From BOG-908 sp964250925 (lineage in GTDB: Bacteria > Pseudomonadota > Alphaproteobacteria > Acetobacterales > Acetobacteraceae), in contig CAXUHU010000001.1 of NCBI GenBank assembly GCA_964250925.1, positions 1 through 64,000 on the forward strand: a stretch of 64,000 nucleotides of DNA. The letters run 5' to 3'. The translations under genes were made by a program, and so were the position numbers. Below are positions 49,674-58,561 of this stretch, one piece after another (within the stretch, counting starts at the first letter, position 1; every line of letters starts with the position of its first letter). The notes under the pieces are model-generated. The model was not told where the DNA came from, did not search any database, and saw only the letters and a list, made by a program, of their open reading frames with translations.

Positions 49674-52313
49674 TTAGTACAGACCGCCCACGCCGCTGTC
49701 CACACCGTCGCCGCCAGAAGGCTTGGGCGGGGGCGGGGCATCCGGCGCGTCGGGATCTGGGTTGACGATTTGAACACCGCTCTCGGCCGATACGGTGTCA
49801 ACCGGCTCATGACGCGAACCACCACCCAGGCCGCCCGCGCCCGGAACCTGGTCCGGCTTGAACGCGTCGATGCATTCGTGGCGGCCGCAACCCCAGCTTG
49901 CCAGGCTCACGCCGTCCGGCACACGGAAATCCAGCACCGGCCGATCGCGCAGGGCTGCTCCCATGAACTCGTGCCAGATCGGCCCCGCGACATGCGCGCC
50001 ATCCTGCTTGTCGCCCAGCGACTGCGGAGTGTCATAGCCGACCCAAACCACGGTGACGAGGTCAGGCGTGAAGCCGGCGAACCAGCCGTCGTTGAAGTCC
50101 TGCGTTGTACCGGTTTTGCCGGCAATCGGCCGGTCGAGGCCTGCGCCAACGGGCTTGCCGGTGCCATACAGTACGACGCCCTCCATCATCTTGAGAACCT
50201 GGTAGGTGCTTTGGGGATCGGCCAGTTGACTGCGCGGATCGGTCAGATTGGGGGGCTGTGCAGGGTCCCCGGCACCCAGCACAGGGCCGGGCGGTCGCCA
50301 TACCACATGACCATCGCGATCCTGCACGCTGTCGATCAGGCTCGGCACCACGTCGCGTCCCCCCTCCGCCAAGGAGGCATAAGCTCCGGCTTCACGCAGC
50401 ACCGTCGTCTCGACGGCGCCCAACGCCGCCGGCAACACGTGCGGCATAGAGTCATAAAGATGGAAGCCCAGCGCCGTCCGCGCTACCGCGTCCATGCCGA
50501 TATGCTGTGCCACCCGCACGGTCACGAGGTTGAGCGACTGCTCCAACGCCACGCGCAAGGGCGTTGGACCGCCAAAGGTCATTTCGTAGTTGTTCGGGTG
50601 CCAGTCGCCCAGACTGAACGGCTCGTCCTCGAAGCGTGCGCTGGGCGAGATACCTTGCTCCATCGCCGTCAGGTAAACGAACGGCTTGAACGAGCTGCCC
50701 GGCTGGCGCTGCGCTTGCGACGCTCTGTTGAACTTGCTCGCTTCGCCGTTCCAACCGCCCGACATCGCCAGGACGCGGCCGGTGCGGGGGTCAAGCGACA
50801 CCAGAGCTCCGGCCACACGCGGTATCTGGCACAGCGTCAGGCGATCAAGCGTCAGCACCGTCGAGCGAGCCTGCCCGCGCGCAGACCGGCGTTCGGCCAA
50901 CCGCAATTCGACCGTGCCTTCTTCCGGCCTCACCATCACGATATCGCCCGGCACGAGCACGTCCGCCATCCGCCGCGGCGGTCCGCCCAGGCCGCCGCCG
51001 GACAGCACCGGGCGGGCCCAACCCAAGCTCGACAATGCAATCTCGCCGGTGCGCGTCTGCGCGGCCGACTGATCGGCGCCGCTCGGCAGATAGCCCAGCC
51101 GCGCGGCCGAAGCCGTCGCGTCCAGCACGACGGCAATCCGCCATTCGGGCAGCATGCCGGCAGGCTTTGCAACCTTGGCCAGAGCATCCGCCCAATCGCC
51201 GTTTAGCGACGGCGCACTGCCAATGCGTCCCACCGGTCCGCGCCAGCCCCCGTGCGCGCGGTCATAGTGCATAAGGCCAGCGCGCAGCGCCTGGTCGGCC
51301 TGCGCCTGCAAGACCGGGTCGAAGCTGGTGTGAACAATCAGCCCCCCCTCGCTCGTCTGGTCCTGACCAAAACGCTCCACCAGCTGGCGCCGCACATCCT
51401 CGACGAACCATGCGCCACCCGGCGCCGTTTCCGGCGGCCGATACGGGTGTGGCGTCAACGGCTCCGCTTGCGCTTGGGTCGCCTCCTGCGGCGACACCGC
51501 ATGGGTTTCCGCCATCCGATCCAGCACCCAGTCGCGGCGCACCTTGGCCGCCTGTGGAAAGTGAAACGGATTGTAGTTGCTGGGCGATTTTGGCAGGGCC
51601 GCCAGCATCGCCGACTCGGCGACCGTCAGTTGGTCCAGCGGCTTGTTGAAATAAGCCTGTGCCGCCGCTGCCACACCATAGGAGCCCTGCCCGAGATAGA
51701 TCCCGTTCAAGTAGAGTTCCAGGATGCGCTGCTTGCTCAAGACATGCTCGATGCGCAGGGCCAGCAGCGCTTCCTTCAGCTTGCGCTCGGAGGTCAAAGC
51801 GTCCGAGCCCAGCACCATGTTGCGCGCCACCTGCTGCGTGATGGTCGAAGCGCCCACCGGCCGGCGGGACTGACCCAGGCGTTGCAGATCGGTGAAGGCA
51901 GCGCGTGCGATGGCAAACGGGTCCACCCCACGATGGCTGTAGAAATTCTGGTCTTCGGCCGCGATGAATGCGCGCTTGACCTGCTCGGGAATGGCCGAGA
52001 TTGGGACGAATATGCGCCGTTCGGTGGCAAGCTCGGTCATCAGCCGGTCGTCACCGGCATACACCCGGCTCATCACCGGCGGCTGATACGTTCGAAGGCC
52101 GTCCAGCGTCGGCAGGTCGGCTGCGTAGCGGTCATACAGGTTCCAGCCGACCAGGCCCACCGCACCGGCGCCCACCACGCCGATGGCGAACACCAATCCG
52201 AACAAGCCTCGAACGAAGGCCAATACCCGGCTTGGGCGGCGCTGTGGCTTCGGGACGACAGGCGCGACGGCAGGCCGTGACGGCACGGTCAAGCGTTCGC
52301 GTGGGCCGTCCAT
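49674..52313 (-). CDS. mrcA: penicillin-binding protein 1A, bifunctional peptidoglycan synthase
   Basis: 879 residues. Cytoplasmic tail, one membrane helix (about 33-57), then the GT51 glycosyltransferase domain with catalytic Glu120 in AAEDQNFYSHRG and STITQQVARN. The transpeptidase domain has SxxK as SSFK in QPGSSFKPFVY, SLN in LEQSLNLVTV and KTGT in IAGKTGTTQDF. The C-terminus is a Gly/Pro-rich tail after the WGCGRHECID segment. Builds and crosslinks peptidoglycan. Divergent from rne with no amidase gene between them. Confidence 0.96.
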   Translation of the reverse strand: MDGPRERLTVPSRPAVAPVVPKPQRRPSRVLAFVRGLFGLVFAIGVVGAGAVGLVGWNLYDRYAADLPTLDGLRTYQPPVMSRVYAGDDRLMTELATERRIFVPISAIPEQVKRAFIAAEDQNFYSHRGVDPFAIARAAFTDLQRLGQSRRPVGASTITQQVARNMVLGSDALTSERKLKEALLALRIEHVLSKQRILELYLNGIYLGQGSYGVAAAAQAYFNKPLDQLTVAESAMLAALPKSPSNYNPFHFPQAAKVRRDWVLDRMAETHAVSPQEATQAQAEPLTPHPYRPPETAPGGAWFVEDVRRQLVERFGQDQTSEGGLIVHTSFDPVLQAQADQALRAGLMHYDRAHGGWRGPVGRIGSAPSLNGDWADALAKVAKPAGMLPEWRIAVVLDATASAARLGYLPSGADQSAAQTRTGEIALSSLGWARPVLSGGGLGGPPRRMADVLVPGDIVMVRPEEGTVELRLAERRSARGQARSTVLTLDRLTLCQIPRVAGALVSLDPRTGRVLAMSGGWNGEASKFNRASQAQRQPGSSFKPFVYLTAMEQGISPSARFEDEPFSLGDWHPNNYEMTFGGPTPLRVALEQSLNLVTVRVAQHIGMDAVARTALGFHLYDSMPHVLPAALGAVETTVLREAGAYASLAEGGRDVVPSLIDSVQDRDGHVVWRPPGPVLGAGDPAQPPNLTDPRSQLADPQSTYQVLKMMEGVVLYGTGKPVGAGLDRPIAGKTGTTQDFNDGWFAGFTPDLVTVVWVGYDTPQSLGDKQDGAHVAGPIWHEFMGAALRDRPVLDFRVPDGVSLASWGCGRHECIDAFKPDQVPGAGGLGGGSRHEPVDTVSAESGVQIVNPDPDAPDAPPPPKPSGGDGVDSGVGGLY

Positions 52314-52841
52314 AACTCGCTCCTCATCCCGAATCGGCCGCAGGCTGAGAGCCGAGGATCCGGTGCCGACCCCTCCGGTCCAGTCAAATCTTGCCTAAAC
52401 GTGCCTCGGTGAGCCGAAAACGACTACCGCACCGAAGTTGCGTAGCGTCCATCGCATGAAGCGGGGCTTGCCGCAATCTGCTATCGCCCGGCGGCCGGCC
52501 GGTGGTGCGGCCGCACACTTGCAGTCCTCGCATGTTTCCGTCATGTGTCAAGGGTGCGCAGCCCTCCCAGGTGCCGCACCCGCGCTTGGCGCAATGCGAT
52601 ACGTCCGCTCACGGCGCCTGCGCCGAGGCGATTATTCTAGAGGCCATGTCAGCACAGCGCAGCGCCGAACTTCAGATCAGGTTTCCCTTAGCCGCAACGC
52701 GACTAGGCGCCCTGTCACACGGCAACAGCGTGCGCGCCTGGTTTCCCAAGCCGATAAAATTCACCCGCCCAGTCGCGCCACCGCATGCAGATGCTGCTCG
52801 GGAGGGCTGCGCTGAGCCGGGTTTCCGGAGTTTCAGACTAG
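52314..52841 (+). promoter_or_regulatory. 528-base structured leader between mrcA and rne
   Basis: No convincing gene here. Three GC-rich perfect inverted repeats precede rne: 52491-52514 (7-bp stem, 10-base loop), 52552-52581 (GGGTGCG/CGCACCC, 16-base loop) and 52612-52625 (CGGCGC/GCGCCG). An AT-richer patch (about 52753-52762) and GGAG (52827-52830) come just before the start codon. The layout suits a long structured 5' untranslated region, as in E. coli rne where it mediates autoregulation. The promoters of both divergent genes should lie here, but I cannot point to them. Confidence 0.45.
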
Positions 52842-55784
52842 ATGACCAAACGTCTCCTAATCGACGCCAGCCATGCCGAAGAAACCCGCGTGGTGGTACT
52901 GGAGGGTAACCGCCTTGAAGATTTCGACGTGGAAACGCTGTCCCGTCGACAGCTCAAGGGTAACATCTACCTAGCCAAGGTCGTCCGCGTCGAGCCGAGC
53001 CTGCAGGCCGCCTTTGTCGAATACGGCGGCAATCGACATGGCTTCCTGGCTTTTGGCGAGATCCACCCGGACTACTACCAGATACCGGTCGCCGATCGCC
53101 AGCGGCTCGTCGCCATGCAGGAAGCGGAGGCTCGCGCGGAGGACGACGACGAAGACGAGAGTATAACAGCGCCGCCGCCACCCCTATCCGTCGCCGATGA
53201 GCCTTTCGACGATCAGCCCGGTCCCGGCGAGAATGGGACGGACCTCTCCGCTGCCACCCAGCCGCTGCTCTTTCCAGCCGAGGCGCTTCGGCCGGAGACC
53301 GTGTCGGAAGCGCCGCGCGACGAACCGGCACTGCCCGATGACAACGCCGCCGAAACTGAGCTCGGTTCCGACACCGCACCGGAAGCCAGCGAACCCGCCC
53401 CGCCGCCGGAGGTTGGCGAAGGCAGCACGGCGGCCGCAGAGACGGAGGAGGCGAACGCGACCGAAATGGGCCGTGTCCGGCAGATTGCCGATCAGAACAG
53501 CCCAGCCCCGGAGATGGTCGGCGGCGATATCGAGACCGGCGATGAGTCGCGCCCGCTCCGCCAGCAATCCCGCTTCCTGCGCAATTACAAGATACAGGAG
53601 GTCATCCGCCGCCGGCAGATCCTTCTGGTCCAGGTCGTCAAGGAGGAACGCGGCAGCAAAGGCGCCGCCCTGACCACCTACATATCATTGGCGGGCCGTT
53701 ACTGCGTTTTGATGCCCAACTCGCCGCGTGGCGGCGGTATCTCGCGCAAGATCACATCGGTTGCCGACCGCCGCCGGCTCAAGGAGGTCACCGCCGAGCT
53801 GGAAATACCCCGCGGCATGGGCCTGATCGTGCGCACCGCCGGAGCCGCCCGGCCGAAGCCCGAGATCAGCCGCGACGGCGAGTACCTGCTGCGCCTGTGG
53901 GACGACATACGCGAGCGCACCATGCAATCCATGGCGCCGGCGCTGATACACGAGGAAGCCAGCCTGATCAAGCGCGCCATACGCGACGTGTATTCGCGCG
54001 ACGTGGATGAGTTGCTGGTCGATGGGCAAGACGGCTGGCGCGCAGCGCGCGACTACATGCGCATGCTGATGCCGACGCATGTGAAGAAGGTACAGCTGTG
54101 GCCGTCCGGTGCCCAGCCGCTGTTCGCCCATTCCCAGGTCGAATCGATGCTTGATTCGATGCTGAGCCCGACCGTCCAGCTTCGCTCGGGCGGCTACCTG
54201 GTGATTAACCAGACCGAAGCGCTGGTCGCCATCGACGTGAACTCCGGCCGGTCCACGCGCGAGCGCGGCATCGAAGAGACGGCGCTGCGCACAAACCTAG
54301 AAGCGGCCGAGGAAGCCGCGCGCCAGTTGCGCCTGCGCGACTTGGCGGGGATCATCGTGATCGACTTCATCGACATGGAGAGCAAGAAGCACAACGCGAT
54401 GGTCGAGCGCCGAATGGCCGACGCGCTGCGCCACGACCGCGCGCGCATCCAGATCGGCCACATCAGCCATTTCGGCCTGCTAGAGTTGAGCCGCCAGCGG
54501 CTGCGGCCGTCGCTGGCCGAAACCAGCCTGAACGTCTGCGCTCAGTGCGGCGGCACCGGCCACGTCCGCAGCACCGAAAGCGCCGCGCTGCACGTGCTGC
54601 GCGAGATCGAGGAGCAAGGCGGCAAGCGCCAGGCCGCTGAGATCATGGTTCATGTGGCCGGCGCCACCGCGCTCTACATCCTCAACAACAAGCGCCAGCG
54701 CCTGACCGAAATCGAGGCGCGCTACGGCATGACAGTGTGCTTCGCCGCCGACGAAAGCCTGCTGCCCGCCCAAACCCGTATCGACAGGGTACGCGCGGCG
54801 GTGCCGCAGGACCTGCCGGCACTGACCGCGCCGCAGGCCCAGGCGATGCCCGAGGACGATGCCGGCGAGGCCGACATTGCCGAGGATGACGACGATCTGC
54901 TGATGGGCCAGACGCGCGTGGAAGCCGGTGCATCGGCCAACACGTCGATTCCGGGCGACTTCACAACGGACGCGGACCACGTGCCGGGCGAGACTGCCGC
55001 AGAGGGCGAGCAGCGGCGCAGGCGCAGGCGCAGGCGACGGCGCGGCGCGCGGCGCGAAGACAATGCGGCGCTGGAGTCGGTCGCGCCGATGCCGGACGGT
55101 GCCGAGCAGCCGGACATTCAGGACTTAGGCGAGCCCGCTGAGAAGCCGGTCTCCGTGCCAGGTCACGACGGGGCATCAGAAGCGATTGAGACCATGGTGG
55201 AACTTCAACTGGCGGACACCCAGGCCGTGCCGCCCAATGAGATGCCGGCGGCGCCGGCCGAGGAGGCTGTGCAGACACAACCCGCCGACGGTGAAGCCGA
55301 TTTGGGGAGGGCCAAGCGGGGGCGCCGTGGCGGACGGCGCCGGCGCAAGCCGGGCGAGAGCGATGACGTTACCATGGGGGCGGAAACGCCAGCCCCGATG
55401 CCGGTTCCAGCCTATGTCGGGCCTACCCCGGCCGACCCGTTTGCCACGGCCGGTCTCGACATTTTTGACGCCCTCGAGCAGGCCGAACTACGTCCTCAGG
55501 CGTTCGTTGTAGCGGAAGCGCCGCAACCCCCTGAACTGATGGACGCAGCCGGTCCTGCCCCGGCCGAACCGCCTGCGGTCACCGAGCCGGACCTGCTGGC
55601 GGTGGGCGAAGCACCCCAGCCACCGGCGGAGATGGCCCATGAGCAGGCCGGAGCGGAGCAAGCCCCAATGGAGCAGGTCGCATTACAAGCCGCCGAACCA
55701 ACGGCGGCGCCCGTCATCCAGCCGATCCTGATCGGCTCCGCCGCGACAACGACCGAAAGAAAGAAAGGCTGGTGGCGCCGCTAA
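52842..55784 (+). CDS. rne: ribonuclease E/G
   Basis: Main endoribonuclease for mRNA decay and rRNA maturation, 980 residues. N-terminal RNase H-like part and S1 domain (KGNIYLAKVVRVEPSLQAAFVEYG) split by a long acidic insertion (about 90-230). The DNase I-like catalytic region shows LVAIDVNSGRSTRERG and IVIDFIDME, with the magnesium aspartates. Zn-link is CAQCGG near residue 566. From about 650 the tail is low-complexity with two arginine-rich blocks (about 725-735 and 825-838) and ends KKGWWRR, a likely RNA or degradosome-partner scaffold. Confidence 0.95.
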   Translation: MTKRLLIDASHAEETRVVVLEGNRLEDFDVETLSRRQLKGNIYLAKVVRVEPSLQAAFVEYGGNRHGFLAFGEIHPDYYQIPVADRQRLVAMQEAEARAEDDDEDESITAPPPPLSVADEPFDDQPGPGENGTDLSAATQPLLFPAEALRPETVSEAPRDEPALPDDNAAETELGSDTAPEASEPAPPPEVGEGSTAAAETEEANATEMGRVRQIADQNSPAPEMVGGDIETGDESRPLRQQSRFLRNYKIQEVIRRRQILLVQVVKEERGSKGAALTTYISLAGRYCVLMPNSPRGGGISRKITSVADRRRLKEVTAELEIPRGMGLIVRTAGAARPKPEISRDGEYLLRLWDDIRERTMQSMAPALIHEEASLIKRAIRDVYSRDVDELLVDGQDGWRAARDYMRMLMPTHVKKVQLWPSGAQPLFAHSQVESMLDSMLSPTVQLRSGGYLVINQTEALVAIDVNSGRSTRERGIEETALRTNLEAAEEAARQLRLRDLAGIIVIDFIDMESKKHNAMVERRMADALRHDRARIQIGHISHFGLLELSRQRLRPSLAETSLNVCAQCGGTGHVRSTESAALHVLREIEEQGGKRQAAEIMVHVAGATALYILNNKRQRLTEIEARYGMTVCFAADESLLPAQTRIDRVRAAVPQDLPALTAPQAQAMPEDDAGEADIAEDDDDLLMGQTRVEAGASANTSIPGDFTTDADHVPGETAAEGEQRRRRRRRRRRGARREDNAALESVAPMPDGAEQPDIQDLGEPAEKPVSVPGHDGASEAIETMVELQLADTQAVPPNEMPAAPAEEAVQTQPADGEADLGRAKRGRRGGRRRRKPGESDDVTMGAETPAPMPVPAYVGPTPADPFATAGLDIFDALEQAELRPQAFVVAEAPQPPELMDAAGPAPAEPPAVTEPDLLAVGEAPQPPAEMAHEQAGAEQAPMEQVALQAAEPTAAPVIQPILIGSAATTTERKKGWWRR

Positions 55785-55798
55785 GGTAATGCACGACA

Positions 55799-55817
55799 GG
55801 TTTCGGCAGCCGAAGCC
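55799..55817. terminator. hairpin between convergent rne and dnaQ
   Basis: GGTTTCGG / CCGAAGCC with a 3-base loop, 8-bp stem including one G-U pair, 14 bases after the rne stop. No T-tract follows. Its minus-strand core GGCTTCGGCTGCCG is identical to the one downstream of hpnN. No other element was seen in the gap 55785-55885. Confidence 0.4.
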
Positions 55818-55885
55818 ATCATGCCCTAGCCTGAGCTTTGGCGAGCATGTCGACCGCGTTGAAGGTCAGAATGTTGCGCCTGGCT

Positions 55886-56605
55886 CTAAGCCGCCAGCCA
55901 AACCGGGTCTTTCAGCCGCGCGACAAAGGCGGCGTGAACCGCCAGATCGGCCTGGTCCACGACGATCGGTCGAGGCGTGCGGTGCGCCGGCCGGGAATAG
56001 GTGTAGAATTGCGTGGCCTGGGTGGCGTCATCCAGAACCAGGCCACGCTGGCGTCCACCGGTCAGCTCTACATACACCTCCGCCAGCAGCCGGCAGTCCA
56101 GCAGGGCGTTGTGTGTCGTGCGCTCCGACAGGTCGATGGCAAAACGGCTGCACAACGCGTTCAGGCTGTTCGGCATGCCCGGAAAGCGCATCTTGGCCAA
56201 AGCCAGCGTGTCGATCATGCGCGCTTCATGCAGCGGCGGCAGCGAGAGCCGGGCAAGCTCGGCGTTGACAAAGGCGAAGTCGAAGACGGCGTTGTGGGCG
56301 ATCAGGGGGGCATCCCCCAAGAATGCCAGCAGATCGTCGATGATCTCGGCGAAGCGTGGCTTACCCATCAGGTGGCTACGCGCGTAGCCATGAACCCGTG
56401 TCGCCTCCTCCGGCACGTCCCGCTCCGGGTCTATCAGGCGGTGGAAGACGCGGCTGGTCGGCAGGTCGCGCACCAGTTCGATTGCCGCAAACTCCAGTAT
56501 CCGATCGCCGCTGGCAGGGTCTAAGCCTGTCGTCTCAGTGTCGAACAGGACGGAGCGTTCCGCGGTTGCAGTTTGGATCAGTGCGGGCTGGCTTGGCGTC
56601 GGCAT
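55886..56605 (-). CDS. dnaQ: DNA polymerase III epsilon subunit (proofreading exonuclease)
   Basis: 239 residues from the ATG at 56605; an ATG at 56638 adds 11 residues. DEDDh exonuclease motifs: VLFDTETTGLDP (Exo I), LIAHNAVFDFAFV (Exo II) and ERTTHNALLDCRLLAEVY (Exo III with its His and Asp). The C-terminus (PRPIVVDQADLAVHAAFVARL) is the alpha-subunit-binding tail. Proofreads during chromosomal replication. Ordered after coaE and aroE on the minus strand, with one intervening gene. Confidence 0.94.
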   Translation of the reverse strand: MPTPSQPALIQTATAERSVLFDTETTGLDPASGDRILEFAAIELVRDLPTSRVFHRLIDPERDVPEEATRVHGYARSHLMGKPRFAEIIDDLLAFLGDAPLIAHNAVFDFAFVNAELARLSLPPLHEARMIDTLALAKMRFPGMPNSLNALCSRFAIDLSERTTHNALLDCRLLAEVYVELTGGRQRGLVLDDATQATQFYTYSRPAHRTPRPIVVDQADLAVHAAFVARLKDPVWLAA

Positions 56606-56677
56606 CGAAATTGGACCTGCGCTGGTAAAGTCAGGCATGTCGCATCCGATGTGCCGAGTCGGCGAGGTATGCGCCGG

Positions 56678-57100
56678 TTAGTCTCTCAGGCCAGCGTCCT
56701 GGACGCCAGCCAGGCCACCGGCCGCAATCTCCTGCGGCCCCGAAACCTGCCCCTGGAACGCTTCGACAAGCTGGTCGATCTGCGTCTGGGTGCGCGCAGT
56801 GTCGAACGCCCCAGCGTCGAGCGTGTAGGCCAAGCGAGTCATCGCCGGGCTTTCCTCGGTCAAGGTCACACGCAGGCGGCCGACAGAGGCTTCGTAGGCC
56901 AGCGAGTCCGGCCCAAGCTGCACGATCGTGACCCTGCCGTTGACGGGTCGACCGACCTGAAGCTCGGTCGGGGAGACGCGCTGCACCGCATGCTCCTGCT
57001 TCAGGCAAGCATCCAGCGTCTGTGCGCTCTGCAGCGCCGTCCAGACCTTGGACCGCGGCGCGTTGATGAAGCGTTGACCTGACAATTCCAAACTGATCAC
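56678..57100 (-). CDS. SRPBCC-fold protein, CoxG-like
   Basis: 140 residues starting with GTG. The START/SRPBCC pattern: FINAPRSKVWTALQSAQTLDACL, then beta-strands VNGRVTIVQLGPDSLAYEASV and a C-terminal helix (QTQIDQLVEAFQGQVS). Carbon monoxide dehydrogenase G-type proteins have this form; no cox genes are nearby, so the fold name is safer than the function. It lies 10 bases beyond coaE, between coaE and dnaQ where other alphaproteobacteria usually have none or secB. Confidence 0.72.
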   Translation of the reverse strand: MISLELSGQRFINAPRSKVWTALQSAQTLDACLKQEHAVQRVSPTELQVGRPVNGRVTIVQLGPDSLAYEASVGRLRVTLTEESPAMTRLAYTLDAGAFDTARTQTQIDQLVEAFQGQVSGPQEIAAGGLAGVQDAGLRD

Positions 57101-57110
57101 CTCGAAGACG

Positions 57111-57734
57111 TCATCCCAACGTCGCTGCGCCGGGCTGGGTTCTACGGCCGGCGGGGCAAGCGCTCAGCCAGCGCCTGATCGCCCGCACGGCGTGGAAGCG
57201 GGACAGCCCTGTTCGGACCACGACGTCGGCGCGGCGAACCCGCTCGGCATCCGGCAACTGAAGTGCGATGACGCGCTCTATCTCCGCATCGGCCATCGTG
57301 CGGCGCCGGCGGACACGGGCGCGCTGTATGGCCCGCGGCGCGGACACCGCGATCACCTGATCCACCAGCCGCTCGCCGCCGGTCTCAAACAGCAGCGGTA
57401 TGTCGAGCACCGCGAGGCTGGCGCCCGACCGCCGGGCGCGCGCCAGGAAATGCCGTTGCGCATCGCGCACCAGCGGGTGGAGTATCGCCTCCAGCCGGCG
57501 CAGCTGAGCCGGCGCAGTCAGCACGGCCGCGCGCAGAGCGGCCCGATCCAGCACGCTGTCCCGCACAGTTCCGGGGAATGCCGCATCTATGGCCGGCAAG
57601 GCGCGCCCGCCGGGGGCTTGCAGCCGGCGGACGGCCACGTCGGCGTCGAACACCGGGATGCGGGCGCGGCGCAACACGCCGGCGGCGGTGGATTTGCCCA
57701 TCCCAATCCCGCCGGTCAGGCCAATCACCTTCAT
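57111..57734 (-). CDS. coaE: dephospho-CoA kinase
   Basis: 207 residues. P-loop GLTGGIGMGKST (5-16), DADV as nucleotide-contact motif, and LDIPLLFETGG as the CoA-substrate motif. Phosphorylates dephospho-CoA in the last step of CoA synthesis. ATG overlaps the aroE stop (ATGA), so translation is coupled. The tail beyond 185 is arginine- and proline-rich and poorly conserved. Confidence 0.94.
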   Translation of the reverse strand: MKVIGLTGGIGMGKSTAAGVLRRARIPVFDADVAVRRLQAPGGRALPAIDAAFPGTVRDSVLDRAALRAAVLTAPAQLRRLEAILHPLVRDAQRHFLARARRSGASLAVLDIPLLFETGGERLVDQVIAVSAPRAIQRARVRRRRTMADAEIERVIALQLPDAERVRRADVVVRTGLSRFHAVRAIRRWLSACPAGRRTQPGAATLG

Positions 57735-58561
57735 AGAAGCCGGATGTCGGCTGCGATCAGATCGTAGGTCGCCTGGTCCACGGCCGGGCTTACGCCGAAC
57801 CAGGCTGCAAATCCCGGCACAGCCTGATGCAACAGCATTCCCAAGCCGGGTATGATGCGAAGCCCCAGGCGCTGAGCCTGCGCCAGCAACGGCGTTCGCT
57901 GGGGGACATACACCACGTCCGCCACGACGAGGGTTCTTGACGCGGCCGACAGGTCGATCTCTAGCGGCGGCTGTCCTTCCATGCCGAGGGAGGTCGTGTT
58001 GACCAGCAGGTCGTAGGCGGCCAGCGCCCGGCTGCGCTGCGCCCAGTCGATGCTGGCCAGCGCGGGCAGCGCCGCCTGCATCGCATGCGCACGGTCCCGC
58101 GTTCGGTTGGCGACCGTGACGTTCGCACCTGCGTCGAGCAGCGCTGCGGCCACGGCCCGGGCAGCGCCGCCGGCGCCCAGCACCAGCGCCGGGCCGCCCG
58201 TCGGTATGCCTGCCGCGGCCAGGCTGGCCAAAAATCCGGCCCCATCGGTGTTGCTGCCATGGATGCCCCCACTGCCGAACGTCAGGGTGTTGACCGCACC
58301 CGACCGCCGCGCCGCATCGTCCAGGGTGCTGCACAGGGCGAGCATCGCTTCTTTGTGCGGTATCGTCACGTTCGCACCGGCAAGACCCGCCGCGCGCAAG
58401 CCGGCTAACGCCGTCGGCAGGTCGGCAGGTGCGACCGGCAGGGGAACGTAGGCGCCGTCCAGCCCATAGTGCTCGAGCCAGTGGTTGTGCAGCCGTGGCG
58501 AGCGTGAATGGGCGACCGGGTAGCCGATGATTCCGGCGACCCGTGCCCGCGCCGTGATCAC
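57731..58561 (-). CDS. aroE: shikimate dehydrogenase
   Basis: 276 residues starting with GTG, whose GTGA overlaps the stop of the upstream FAD enzyme. SRSP shikimate-binding motif in YPVAHSRSPRLHN, catalytic Lys in VTIPHKEAM, catalytic Asp in SNTDGAGF, NADP motif GAGGAARAV with NRTRDR conferring NADPH preference. Reduces 3-dehydroshikimate in aromatic amino acid synthesis. Upstream of coaE in a tight operon. Confidence 0.95.
   Translation of the reverse strand: MITARARVAGIIGYPVAHSRSPRLHNHWLEHYGLDGAYVPLPVAPADLPTALAGLRAAGLAGANVTIPHKEAMLALCSTLDDAARRSGAVNTLTFGSGGIHGSNTDGAGFLASLAAAGIPTGGPALVLGAGGAARAVAAALLDAGANVTVANRTRDRAHAMQAALPALASIDWAQRSRALAAYDLLVNTTSLGMEGQPPLEIDLSAASRTLVVADVVYVPQRTPLLAQAQRLGLRIIPGLGMLLHQAVPGFAAWFGVSPAVDQATYDLIAADIRLL

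Noticed and set aside
49770..51206. 478-residue plus-strand frame opposite mrcA
   Set aside because: mrcA has all catalytic motifs; antisense frame lacks any recognisable pattern.
52438..52909. Small plus-strand frames in the rne leader
   Set aside because: No start signals and composition like random GC-rich DNA; they overlap the rne start.
55014..55040. GGCGCA-type tandem repeat in rne
   Set aside because: It encodes the Arg-rich tail block and is explained by protein composition.
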